Source of the DNA: an uncultured Erysipelotrichaceae bacterium | GTDB taxonomy: Bacteria; Bacillota_I; Bacilli_A; RFN20; CAG-826 | Reading direction: 5' to 3' | DNA: 64,000 nucleotides | Assembly (NCBI GenBank): GCA_902785645.1 | Contig: CACZZG010000001.1 | Location: 81,224-145,223, forward strand | Shown here: piece after piece, positions 1 to 8,195 of the stretch | Layout: every line of letters starts with the position of its first letter | How positions within the stretch are numbered: position 1 is the stretch's first letter | Position numbers and translations under genes: made by a program | The notes under the pieces: model-generated | Told to the model about the DNA's origin: nothing | Database searches by the model: none | The model's input: the letters and a program-made list of their open reading frames with translations, nothing else

Positions 1-2122
1 TCTTTTCTTCTTGTTCGCAGTTGTCTTGTTTCAAAGTATGTGTCAAATGGCTGTTTTCTGGGTCGTATTCTTTACGGTTGTGATATTCTGCTGTCTTACC
101 GTCATTCCAGTTTTGAATTGGACGATAATAGCCAGTAATACGAGAATAGACTTCAGTCTTTTGACCACAATGTGGACAGACGAATTGTTCACCGACTAAA
201 TAACCGTGTTCTTTACAGACACTATATGTTGGGGACATTGTGTAGTAAGGAATGTGATAGTTTTCAGCAATCTTACGAACAAAGTTCATACATGATTTCC
301 ATGATGGTAATTTTTGTCCTAAGAAACAGTGGAAAACTGTACCGGATGTATAAAGGGTTTGTAAACCATCTTGAATATCAAGAGCTTTAAAGACATCATC
401 GGTAAAACCGACTGGTAAGTGTGATGAGTTGGTATAGTATGGAGTCATACCTTCATCGTTAGCGGTAATGATATCTGGATATTTGGCCTTATCATGTTTG
501 GCTAAACGGAACGCTGTTGATTCAGCTGGTGTGGCTTCAAGGTTATATAAGTCACCATATAATTCTTGATAGTCGGATAATTTTGTTCTCATATGATTGA
601 GAACATCTTTGGTGAATTGAATAGCTTCAGGATTGGTTAAATCTTTTCTAATCCAGTTAGCATTTAAGCAAGCTTCATTCATACCGACTAAACCAATTGT
701 GGAGAAGTGGTTATTGAATGTGCCTAAATATCTCTTGGTATATGGATATAAACCAGCTTCTAATAAAGCGGTGACTGTATTTCTCTTCACTTTAAGTGAA
801 CGAGCGGATAAATCCATAATGTGATCAAGTCTGGCATAGAAGTCAGCTTCATCTGTGGCTAAATAAGCAATTCTTGGCATGTTGATAGTAACAACACCGA
901 TAGAACCTGTGGATTCGCCAGAACCGAAGAAACCACCGGATTTCTTTCTTAATTCTCTTAAGTCAAGTCTTAAACGGCAGCACATACTTCTGACATCACT
1001 TGGTTCCATATCGGAATTGATGTAGTTGGAGAAATATGGTGTTCCGTATTTCGCGGTCATTTCAAATAACAACTTGTTATTTTCTGTTTCGGACCAGTCA
1101 AATGTTTTGGTGATGGAATAGGTTGGGATTGGGTATTGGAAACCACGGCCATTAGCGTCACCTTCGATCATGATTTCAATAAAGGCTTTATTGACCATTG
1201 CCATTTCTTTGACACAGTCTTTGTATTTGAATGGCATTTCTTTACCACCGACGATACAGTTGAGTTCGGCCATATCATTTGGGACGACCCAGTCTAATGT
1301 AATGTTGGTGAATGGAGCTTGTGTACCCCATCTAGAAGGTGTATTGACACCATAGATGAAGGATTGGATACATTGTTTAACTTGTTTATAAGTTAAGTTG
1401 TCAACTTTAACGAATGGCGCTAAATAGGTATCGAATGATGAGAAAGCTTGTGCGCCTGCCCATTCATTTTGCATGATGCCTAAGAAGTTAACCATTTGGT
1501 TACATAATGTTGATAAGTGTGCCGCTGGAGCAGATGTAATCTTACCGACAACGCCACCTAAACCTTCTTGAATTAATTGTTTTAATGACCAACCTGCACA
1601 GTAGCCGGTTAACATGGATAAGTCATGAATATGGATATCAGCGTTTCTATGCGCGTCCGCGATTTCTTTATCATATACTTCACTTAACCAATAGTTAGCG
1701 GTAACCGCACCAGAGTTAGAAAGAATCAAACCACCGACAGAATATGTCACTGTGGAGTTTTCTTTAACTCTCCAGTCATTGATCTTTAAGTAATTGTTAA
1801 CAACATTCTTATAGTCGAGACTTGTGGATTTCATCTCTCTTAAGCTTTGATGTTGTTTACGGTAAACGATGTAACTCTTAGCGACATCGACAAAACCTGC
1901 TTGAACTAAAGCGATTTCAACAGCGTCTTGAACATCTTCAACAGCGATTGTTTCGTTTTTCGCTTTTGGATTGAAAATAGCGACTGTACGTAACGCTAAC
2001 ATTTCGATGATTTCTTTGGTGTAGACTTTGTGTTCAGCAAAGAAAGCTTTTTCAATTGCGGCTTCAATTTTCTTGATGTCAAATGGTTCGACGTTTCCGC
2101 TTCTCTTAATAATTTTTAGCAT
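1..2122 (-). CDS. nrdD: Anaerobic (class III) ribonucleoside-triphosphate reductase, 3' end cut by window edge
   Basis: Reduces ribonucleoside triphosphates to deoxyribonucleotides with a glycyl radical; needs the activase NrdG, which would lie beyond the left edge. The frame stays open from ATG 2122 to base 1 (about 707 residues visible). The N-terminus (MLKIIKRSGNVEPFD) is an ATP-cone, the allosteric nucleotide-binding domain. Near the end are zinc-type cysteines (VCKEHG, then CPHCG) and the glycyl-radical motif RITGYY, with the radical glycine near residue 664. AAGGAG lies 11 bases before the ATG. The enzyme works only without oxygen, which agrees with the Rnf and hydrogenase genes nearby. 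No frameshift seen. Function is near certain; only the extreme C-terminus is missing. Confidence 0.97.
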   Translation of the reverse strand, partial: MLKIIKRSGNVEPFDIKKIEAAIEKAFFAEHKVYTKEIIEMLALRTVAIFNPKAKNETIAVEDVQDAVEIALVQAGFVDVAKSYIVYRKQHQSLREMKSTSLDYKNVVNNYLKINDWRVKENSTVTYSVGGLILSNSGAVTANYWLSEVYDKEIADAHRNADIHIHDLSMLTGYCAGWSLKQLIQEGLGGVVGKITSAPAAHLSTLCNQMVNFLGIMQNEWAGAQAFSSFDTYLAPFVKVDNLTYKQVKQCIQSFIYGVNTPSRWGTQAPFTNITLDWVVPNDMAELNCIVGGKEMPFKYKDCVKEMAMVNKAFIEIMIEGDANGRGFQYPIPTYSITKTFDWSETENNKLLFEMTAKYGTPYFSNYINSDMEPSDVRSMCCRLRLDLRELRKKSGGFFGSGESTGSIGVVTINMPRIAYLATDEADFYARLDHIMDLSARSLKVKRNTVTALLEAGLYPYTKRYLGTFNNHFSTIGLVGMNEACLNANWIRKDLTNPEAIQFTKDVLNHMRTKLSDYQELYGDLYNLEATPAESTAFRLAKHDKAKYPDIITANDEGMTPYYTNSSHLPVGFTDDVFKALDIQDGLQTLYTSGTVFHCFLGQKLPSWKSCMNFVRKIAENYHIPYYTMSPTYSVCKEHGYLVGEQFVCPHCGQKTEVYSRITGYYRPIQNWNDGKTAEYHNRKEYDPENSHLTHTLKQDNCEQEEK

Positions 2123-2151
2123 ATAAAACCTTACTCCTTCGTATTTGATAT

Positions 2152-2175
2152 AAAAACATCCGAATTGATGTTTTT
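2152..2175 (-). promoter_or_regulatory. Hairpin in the nrdD leader
   Basis: A perfect 9-bp inverted repeat (AAAAACATC / GATGTTTTT, 6-base loop) lies about 30 bases upstream of nrdD. Read on the minus strand it ends in a T run, so it could be an attenuator in the nrdD leader or a terminator for transcription arriving from the right. The rest of 2176-2460 is AT-rich spacer that should carry the nrdD promoter; I could not assign a clear NrdR box. Confidence 0.4.
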
Positions 2176-2477
2176 GAGGAATTTCCTTATAAGATGTGCC
2201 TTAAATGGAATGTGAATAAACTTTATCAAAGTAATTGTTATATAACAAGGAAAACACAACTACATATTAGACAGTGTAAAAAAAATACCAAAAAAATAAG
2301 TGATAATCACACAAATTAAATGCAATAAAAAAATTTTAACCTAATATCGATTTTTCTCACTAATATATAGAACTATGTTCTATCTTTTAATCAAATACAT
2401 ACTATTTATAAAATAAATGTTTTACTGATTTCAAAATAAGTGTCCCACAATGTGATGTTTTAGACTATAATATAACC

Positions 2478-2536
2478 AGAAGAACGGAGCCCTCACAAGC
2501 ACTTGGTGGTTAAATAGCTTTAGAGGCTCTTTTTAT
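2478..2536 (+). ncRNA. Candidate antisense RNA (antitoxin) to the small toxin mRNA
   Basis: A -10 element TATAAT (2466-2471) has no convincing -35. Downstream, a short plus-strand transcript of about 58 nt would end in a hairpin whose outer stem is GAGCC/GGCTC, followed by TTTTT at 2529-2533. It overlaps the 3' end of the minus-strand toxin mRNA, including the end of its coding region. This is the convergent arrangement seen in Fst/par and TxpA/RatA type I systems. Prediction only; the start site is inferred from the -10. Confidence 0.45.
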
Positions 2537-2669
2537 TTTATTAGCCAGGCCAATAAAGATAAGAAGAGACATAAAAGAGCAATTCTTAAAATCTTTAAAA
2601 CTTCAGTTAATTGTTCTTTCACTGTACATCACCTCACTCTCTGTGCTCAGATTTGTGAGGTCCCGTTCC
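2482..2669. repeat. Long-range inverted repeat spanning the toxin gene
   Basis: The arm at 2482-2502 (GAACGG, CCTCACAA, GCAC in order) is the inverted copy of the arm at 2643-2669. In the minus-strand toxin mRNA these are the 5' leader and the 3' tail, so the two ends can pair (blocks of 6, 8 and 4 bp). The 5' arm also contains ACCTCAC (2655-2661 reversed), a perfect complement of the Shine-Dalgarno region GTGAGGT (2631-2637 reversed). Two alternative SD-masking structures therefore exist, typical of type I toxin mRNAs. Confidence 0.6.
2533..2622 (-). CDS. Small hydrophobic peptide, candidate type I toxin (29 aa)
   Basis: GTG start at 2622, seven bases after a strong AGGTG Shine-Dalgarno; an in-frame TGA lies just upstream, fixing the start. 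The peptide has a charged start (VKEQLTEVLKILR), a single leucine-rich membrane stretch (IALLCLFLSLLAWLI) and a terminal Lys, resembling small Hol_Tox/Fst-type toxins that damage the membrane. An extended -10 (TGTTATACT) at about 2700-2708 would start the mRNA near 2693, giving a leader of about 70 nt that can mask its own SD. I recognise the type of locus, not a named family. Confidence 0.55.
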   Translation of the reverse strand: MKEQLTEVLKILRIALLCLFLSLLAWLIK

Positions 2670-2710
2670 GAGTTTTATCGACTTTGCTTTGTCGGGCATA
2701 GTATAACAAA

Positions 2711-2738
2711 AAGCACTATACCAAAATAGTGTTTTTTC
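2711..2738 (+). terminator. Rho-independent terminator
   Basis: CACTAT, six-base loop, ATAGTG, then TTTTTT. It would stop plus-strand transcripts reading through from the antisense promoter at 2466. It lies just upstream of the toxin promoter. The remaining spacer to 2865 is AT-rich with nothing else recognised. Confidence 0.6.
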
Positions 2739-2865
2739 TTGCCCAATTTTTTATCCATATATTTATATTAATGGGGCATAGTTATAAATAGATATATTAT
2801 TAATAATATAAATATTTGGATATTTTTTAGCAAAAGAAAAGAACTGGTTTTACCCAGCTCTTTAA

Positions 2866-4938
2866 TTATAGTTTCATTGCGACATCCCAGGCTCGCCAGA
2901 TCACGGTTCTTAAGTTGCCAACACCGTTGCAATCACCGACGAGATGAATATGTTTGCTTTCCTTAAACAATGGATTTGGAATATATCCCACGGATAATAT
3001 CACTTTTGAGCCGTCTAAGTGAGTTTCTGTGCCATCCTTAGCAATTATTGTCACTCCCTTATCATCGACGCTCTTAACCTTTGTTTCGAGGTAAACAGGA
3101 GTCTTGTGAAGTTCGAAATAATCTCTTAAATATGATGAGTTCGCTAAACAAACACCTTTGACTGCGATCAAATCATTTTTCATTTCAACGATTGATGGCT
3201 TTTTGCCTTGGAGTGATAATTCATAGGCAATCTCACATCCTGTGAGACCTCCACCGATAATGATTGGATTATCACCTAAATCCATATCTTTATTACTTAA
3301 GTATTCACATGCTTCAACAGCTTTTTCCGCGCCAGATAATCTGAGTTTTCTGGCTCTTGCGCCTGTGGCCACGACGATCTCGTCAAATTGACCTTCTTTT
3401 TGCAAACACTTTTCACATTCAATATTGGAATTGAATTGAACTTTGATGTTTGGATGTTTCTTTAATTCTCTCTTATACCATTCAATTAAAGCCTTATCGT
3501 TTTCCTTGAATGACATGTTACTAGCTTGAATAAAGACGCCACCTAATTGTTCGCTCTTTTCAAAGATGGTCACTTGGTGTCCACGTTTAGCGGCCACTAA
3601 AGCGGTTTCCATACCACCGATACCGCCACCGATAACAGCGATATTCTTTGCTTTCTTTGCCGGAACAATCTTATATTTTTTGGATTGCATGGTTTCTGGA
3701 TTTAAGGCACATCTAGCCATATGCAAAGCATCGCCTAGAGATTGGTCGTTTGGAACACCTTTATAATGGGCCATATTGAAGCAGCCATTATGACATTGAA
3801 TACATGGATGAATATCTTCTTCGCGATCTTCTTTGAGTTTCACAACCCATTCTGGATCCACTAAGAATTGTCTAGCGACACCCATGGCGTCGATTTCACC
3901 TTTTCTAATGGCTTCTGCGGCCACTTTTGGTGTCATTCTACCAGCGCATACCACTGGAATATCAACGAACTTTTTAATGTGTGCGACATCTTCTAAGTTA
4001 CAGTTATTTGGCATATATCCTGGAGGATGTGCCCAATACCAAGCATCGTATGTTCCGTTATCACAGTTGAGCATATCATAACCGGCATCTTGTAAATATT
4101 TTGCGGCTTTTTCGCTTTCCGCAATGGCACGTCCGACTTCTTCAAATTCTTCGCCTGGCATCGCGCCTTTATTAAATCCCTTAGTTTTACTAACTACGGA
4201 ATAACGTAAAGTAACTGGGAAGTTTTCTCCACAGACTTTTTTAATAGCTTTAACGATTTCAACAGGGAATCTATATCTATTTTCGAAGCTTCCTCCCCAT
4301 CTATCTTTTCTTAAGTTTGCGTATGGTAATGTGAATTGATCTAATAAGTAGCCTTCATGGACTGCGTGTACTTCAATACCATCAACACCGGCATCCTGAC
4401 AGAGTTTTGCCACTTTCGCGAATGCATCGATGAGTTTTAAGATTTGTTTTTCACTCATTTCTCTAGTCATGACTTTTTCTGACCAGCGGTTTGGAGTGAC
4501 ACTTGGCGCGGCATTAATCCAAGCCATATTGAAGACTGGTTTTAATAATCCACCTAAGAATTTATTGATGCAGGCTTTTTCCATGATGTCATTAATCGCC
4601 ATTGAACGACCAAATCCTGCGGTTAATTGTATAAACAATTTCGCTCCGGTTTTATGGAATTCTTCCATGTATTTCTTTAACTTCTTATACATGGATTTAT
4701 TGGAATATAACCATCCACCTAACATTGGGTTTTTCACTGGTGCGATACCAGGAAGAATTAAACCGACATCATTCTTCGCTCTTTCGAGTAAGAACTTTGC
4801 AGCTTCTTCATCGAATTTCGCTGGTTCCATCCAACCAAAAATACTTGTTCCACCCATGGATGTCATGACAAATCTATTCTTTATTTCGACATCCCTAATT
4901 TTCCAAGGTGTAAATAAAGGTTTATAAATATCTTTCAT
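2866..4938 (-). CDS. NADH:flavin oxidoreductase / 2-enoate reductase family (OYE-FadH type)
   Basis: Reduces the double bond of an alpha,beta-unsaturated substrate through FMN, a [4Fe-4S] cluster and FAD. Residues 1-360 form an old-yellow-enzyme barrel (EVHAVHEGYLLDQF near 189-202; RWGGSFENR near 213-221). Cluster ligands are C379, C382, C386 and C410 (CIQCHNGC, MARC). The C-terminal half is a pyridine nucleotide-disulfide oxidoreductase fold with AVIGGGIGG (434-442) and a second glycine-rich motif IIGGGLTG. Length (690 aa) fits 2,4-dienoyl-CoA reductase, enoate reductase and BaiCD/BaiH relatives. A TTG six bases upstream is possible, but GAGG is correctly spaced for ATG 4938. It is divergent from the AcnX genes, with which it may share a pathway. 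Exact substrate unknown. Confidence 0.9.
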   Translation of the reverse strand: MKDIYKPLFTPWKIRDVEIKNRFVMTSMGGTSIFGWMEPAKFDEEAAKFLLERAKNDVGLILPGIAPVKNPMLGGWLYSNKSMYKKLKKYMEEFHKTGAKLFIQLTAGFGRSMAINDIMEKACINKFLGGLLKPVFNMAWINAAPSVTPNRWSEKVMTREMSEKQILKLIDAFAKVAKLCQDAGVDGIEVHAVHEGYLLDQFTLPYANLRKDRWGGSFENRYRFPVEIVKAIKKVCGENFPVTLRYSVVSKTKGFNKGAMPGEEFEEVGRAIAESEKAAKYLQDAGYDMLNCDNGTYDAWYWAHPPGYMPNNCNLEDVAHIKKFVDIPVVCAGRMTPKVAAEAIRKGEIDAMGVARQFLVDPEWVVKLKEDREEDIHPCIQCHNGCFNMAHYKGVPNDQSLGDALHMARCALNPETMQSKKYKIVPAKKAKNIAVIGGGIGGMETALVAAKRGHQVTIFEKSEQLGGVFIQASNMSFKENDKALIEWYKRELKKHPNIKVQFNSNIECEKCLQKEGQFDEIVVATGARARKLRLSGAEKAVEACEYLSNKDMDLGDNPIIIGGGLTGCEIAYELSLQGKKPSIVEMKNDLIAVKGVCLANSSYLRDYFELHKTPVYLETKVKSVDDKGVTIIAKDGTETHLDGSKVILSVGYIPNPLFKESKHIHLVGDCNGVGNLRTVIWRAWDVAMKL

Positions 4939-4957
4939 ACGCAAATGCCTCTACTGA

Positions 4958-4991
4958 TATTTTACACAAATATACGCTTGCGTGTTAAAAT
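4958..4991. promoter_or_regulatory. Overlapping divergent promoters with shared palindrome
   Basis: Minus strand: TTAACA (4988-4983), 18-base spacer, TAAAAT (4964-4959). Plus strand: TTACAC (4962-4967), 18-base spacer, TAAAAT (4986-4991). The palindrome ACGCTTGCGT at 4974-4983 sits in both spacers, a natural operator position for co-regulating the reductase and the AcnX dehydratase. Confidence 0.5.
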
Positions 4992-5020
4992 AATGCATAT
5001 AAAGAAAGGAAATTCCTATT

Positions 5021-6316
5021 ATGTATGAACCTAAAATGGAATTGACTTTAGAACAACGTGAAATCCTTGAAGGAAAACAAGGACCAGTCCTCGCTAAAAT
5101 CATGGAAACAGTGACCATGTTTGGCGATATTTTTGGTGCGCCACGTTTAGTTAAAGTCACTCATGATGATGGTCACTTAGTGACCAGCTTCGGTATTAAA
5201 CTATTAAAACCATTGTTCTCTACCATGGAACAAATCAACGAAGCTGGTATTAAAACAAAAGGTCATTTCACTGTCGACCCAAGACCAATCGATTATAAAA
5301 ATGTTAAATGTAATCTCTTGGAGAAATTAGTCTTCTCAAAAATTATGTACGCGAAACAAGAGATGTATGAAAGACAGCTCACTTTAGCGGGTTTAAAAGA
5401 TAAAAATGCCTTTACCTGTGCATCTTATCTACCAGAAATTGGCAATACTCCTAAAGAAGGCGACATTCTCTCTTGGGCGGAATCTTCCGCGGTCGTCTTC
5501 GCTAACTCAGTCTTAGGCGCTAGATGCAACCGTAATTCTGGTATGCTCGATTTATTCGGCTCAATCTTAGGATATGTTCCAGAATTTGGATTTATCACAG
5601 ATGAAGGTAGAAAAGCCAAATGGAAAGTCATCATTAAATGTGAGAAGATGCCTGAAGCACAGATCCTTGGATCTGCAATCGGCATGAAAGTCATGGAAGA
5701 TGTTCCATATGTCATCGGTTTAGATAAATTCTTAGGCAATGAACTCAATGATGACGCAGTAAGCTATCTTAAAGACTTCGGTGCCGCTACCGCTTCTAAC
5801 GGTGCGGTTGGTCTATATCACATTGATGGATTAACTCCCGAAGCGAAGAAATACGGACAAAAACTCATTAGAGATGATGCAAAAGAATACATCATTGATG
5901 ATGCAGAGATTGAAAGAGTCTATCGTTCTTATCCAATTATGTGGAAGAAACCAGAAAAGAAAGGAAACCTTGTCTTTATTGGCTGTCCACACTTAACATT
6001 TGCCCAATGCAACAAATGGACAGATCGCATTGTCGCCGGATTAAAAGAAACAGGACGCAAGAAAGTTGTTGTTAGAACTATCATGACAACCGCTCCTGAT
6101 ATCTTAGAGAAATTCAAACAAACACCTAAATATCAAGAATTATTAAAAACCGGTGTAAAAATGACATCTATTTGTCCATTAATGTACACAAATAACCCAT
6201 TAACCAAATCGAGAAGAATCTACACAAGTTCTAATAAATTAAGAACTTATAGTAATGCTAGATACGCAAAAGATGAAGAAATCTTAAACTTCATCGTTGG
6301 TAAGGAGGCAAAGTAA
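5021..6316 (+). CDS. AcnX-type dehydratase, large (catalytic) subunit
   Basis: Aconitase X family (former DUF521), an iron-sulfur dehydratase; characterised members are cis-3-hydroxy-L-proline dehydratases in bacteria and phosphomevalonate dehydratase in archaea. The 431-aa protein carries the family blocks CASYLPEIGNTPKEGD (133-148), ARCNRNSG (167-174), GCPHLTFAQC (321-330), SICPLMY (383-389) and TSSNKLRTYSNAR (402-414). C169, C322 and C385 are likely cluster or active-site cysteines. AAAGAAAGGA precedes the ATG. The small subunit follows after one base. Substrate cannot be decided from sequence; divergence from an enoate reductase suggests the unsaturated product may be reduced. Confidence 0.9.
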   Translation: MYEPKMELTLEQREILEGKQGPVLAKIMETVTMFGDIFGAPRLVKVTHDDGHLVTSFGIKLLKPLFSTMEQINEAGIKTKGHFTVDPRPIDYKNVKCNLLEKLVFSKIMYAKQEMYERQLTLAGLKDKNAFTCASYLPEIGNTPKEGDILSWAESSAVVFANSVLGARCNRNSGMLDLFGSILGYVPEFGFITDEGRKAKWKVIIKCEKMPEAQILGSAIGMKVMEDVPYVIGLDKFLGNELNDDAVSYLKDFGAATASNGAVGLYHIDGLTPEAKKYGQKLIRDDAKEYIIDDAEIERVYRSYPIMWKKPEKKGNLVFIGCPHLTFAQCNKWTDRIVAGLKETGRKKVVVRTIMTTAPDILEKFKQTPKYQELLKTGVKMTSICPLMYTNNPLTKSRRIYTSSNKLRTYSNARYAKDEEILNFIVGKEAK

Positions 6317-6317
6317 G

Positions 6318-6758
6318 ATGAAACAATTTAAAGGTCGTGTCATTGCCGCAGGAAACTGGAAAGGTAAAGCGGCAGTTAGCCATCAAGGTTTTAACACCTT
6401 AGCTTCATTCCAAAAAAGTGCATTAAAGAATGCCAAACAAGTCTATGTTTCTGACCAAAATAATAAAGATTTATTTGGTGTCAATATTACCGGAAAAGCC
6501 TTATGCTTACCAATTACTATTGGTAGTACAACCGGTGGATTAGTCATTCAAACCGTTTGCCAAATGGGTATTGCTCCCGCTTGCTTCTTGTTCTCCGAAT
6601 CCATCGATTCACTCGCTGCTTCCGGCATCGTCTTAGCGAAGGTTTGGGAAAATTCACCAGTTATCGCCATCGATCAATTAGGTGAAGAATTCTTAAATAC
6701 TGTTAAAACAGACGATGAAATTGAAGTTAAAGAAGACGGCACAGTCATTATTCTTTAA
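6318..6758 (+). CDS. AcnX-type dehydratase, small (swivelling) subunit
   Basis: 146-aa DUF126/aconitase X swivel-domain protein that completes the active site of the large subunit. The glycine/serine-rich motif IGSTTGG lies near residues 73-79, the family's substrate-gripping loop. ATG 6318 follows the large-subunit stop by one base and has a perfect AGGAGG (6303-6308) inside the preceding gene, so the two are translationally linked. Eukaryotes and many bacteria fuse the two parts; the split form seen here is also common. Confidence 0.88.
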   Translation: MKQFKGRVIAAGNWKGKAAVSHQGFNTLASFQKSALKNAKQVYVSDQNNKDLFGVNITGKALCLPITIGSTTGGLVIQTVCQMGIAPACFLFSESIDSLAASGIVLAKVWENSPVIAIDQLGEEFLNTVKTDDEIEVKEDGTVIIL

Positions 6759-6773
6759 TTAATCGGCACAATT

Positions 6774-6798
6774 GCCCATACATCGTATGGGCTTTTTG
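6774..6798 (+). terminator. Terminator after the AcnX genes
   Basis: GCCCATAC, ATC loop, GTATGGGC, then TTTTT: a strong rho-independent terminator separating AcnX from the rnf operon. Confidence 0.9.
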
Positions 6799-6822
6799 TT
6801 TGCCCAAAATAAAAACATTACA

Positions 6823-6886
6823 GTTACTTTTTTAAGTAACACAAAGACATTTCTCTTTTGTAAATATACCGATTTTGAATTAGAAT
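6823..6886 (+). promoter_or_regulatory. rnf operon promoter and upstream inverted repeat
   Basis: -35 TTGTAA (6858-6863), 17-base spacer, -10 TAGAAT (6881-6886). Only seven bases separate the -10 from the rnfC ATG, so the transcript is predicted to start at or next to the ATG. A 7-bp inverted repeat (GTTACTT / AAGTAAC, 6823-6840) upstream may bind a regulator. No Shine-Dalgarno precedes rnfC. Confidence 0.6.
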
Positions 6887-6893
6887 TAAATAT

Positions 6894-8195
6894 ATGATTG
6901 CGAAGACCGTTTATATTAAAGACACCAAAAAATTAGTTGGTTCATTACCTGCAATTAGATATACAAATCCAGAATATTTATATATCGCCATGGCTAACGC
7001 TCGTTGTCCAAAAGCGGAACTTTTTATTAAGGAAGGAGATCATGTTAATTCTTGCCAAGTTATCGGCATGAGACATGGACCTTTTTTTGAACAACCAATT
7101 CACGCGACATGTTCAGGCACATTCGTGGGTTTTGAAAAGCATTACCATAGAAATGGTAAATTAACAGACTTCATCAAGATTAAAAATGACTTTAAAGATA
7201 CTTTAGATCCTTCGGTGACAATTAGAACGCCAGAGCAAATTGCAGCATTAACTAAAGATGATATGACTAAAATCTTAGAAGATGTCGCTTCTGTCGGATT
7301 AGGTGGATCATCTTTTCCAACATATATCAAATTCAAAACTGATAAACCAATTAACATGATTTTGATTAATGGTATTGAATGTGAACCATATATTACCGCG
7401 GACCATCGTATCATGCTTGAATATCCATATCGCATTATGGAAGCTATCAAATATACGATGCAGGCTTTTAGCTGCAAACACGCGAAGATTTGTATTAAAT
7501 CCAAATATGAAGATATCAAAGCGGTTTATAAACAAGTCTTAAAAGAATATGAAGGTTCCGGAATTGAATTATGCTGCGTTGGCAATTTCTATCCACAAGG
7601 ATGGGAAGTCGCGATGATCAAAAGCGCAACCGGAATTCAATTAAAACCCGGAGAACTCCCTTCAAATCGTGGAATTATTAACTTCAATGTTTCCACTATG
7701 GTGGGTTTATATAAAGCTATTAAATACAATATGCCAGTCATCAAAAGAGATATCACTATCACTGGTGACGGCATCAATTATCCAAAGAACTTCCGCGTTA
7801 GAGTGGGCACATCTATTAAAGATTTGATTCCTATGTGCGGTGGTTATAAAAACCCGGAAAAAGAAAAGGTCTTCATTTTAGGTGGACCAATGATGGGTGC
7901 TTCTGTACCAAGTGATGATTGTATCATCACTAAAACAGTGACATCCATTATTATTTTAAATAAAACAGATTATAAAGAAGAACCATGTGTGAGATGTGGT
8001 AGCTGCGTTTTATCTTGTCCAGTCCATCTTGAACCAGTTCAAATCATGAACGCGGTAAAGACTTTAGATAAGGAAAGAATTAAAAAACTCAATCCTTTGA
8101 AATGTATTGAATGTGGACTTTGTACCTATTCATGCACATCCAAGATTCAAGTGACTGATTATATTAGAAAGGCAAAGATTATCGCTAAATTATGA
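6894..8195 (+). CDS. rnfC: Electron transport complex subunit RnfC
   Basis: NADH-facing peripheral subunit of the ferredoxin:NAD oxidoreductase (Rnf), which couples electron flow to Na+ or H+ transport. 433 aa. It contains the Complex I 51-kDa-like nucleotide/FMN fold with GLGGSSFPTYIKF (about residues 135-147) and INGIECEPYITADHR, then two [4Fe-4S] motifs starting at C365 (CVRCGSCVLSCP) and CIECGLCTYSC. First gene of the operon; its TGA overlaps the ATG of rnfD. The start has no SD and lies seven bases from a -10 box, so it may be leaderless. Confidence 0.96.
   Translation: MIAKTVYIKDTKKLVGSLPAIRYTNPEYLYIAMANARCPKAELFIKEGDHVNSCQVIGMRHGPFFEQPIHATCSGTFVGFEKHYHRNGKLTDFIKIKNDFKDTLDPSVTIRTPEQIAALTKDDMTKILEDVASVGLGGSSFPTYIKFKTDKPINMILINGIECEPYITADHRIMLEYPYRIMEAIKYTMQAFSCKHAKICIKSKYEDIKAVYKQVLKEYEGSGIELCCVGNFYPQGWEVAMIKSATGIQLKPGELPSNRGIINFNVSTMVGLYKAIKYNMPVIKRDITITGDGINYPKNFRVRVGTSIKDLIPMCGGYKNPEKEKVFILGGPMMGASVPSDDCIITKTVTSIIILNKTDYKEEPCVRCGSCVLSCPVHLEPVQIMNAVKTLDKERIKKLNPLKCIECGLCTYSCTSKIQVTDYIRKAKIIAKL

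Noticed and set aside
1-2122. Plus-strand open frames across the left end
   Set aside because: They are shadows of the minus-strand nrdD, whose frame is continuous and shows all family motifs.
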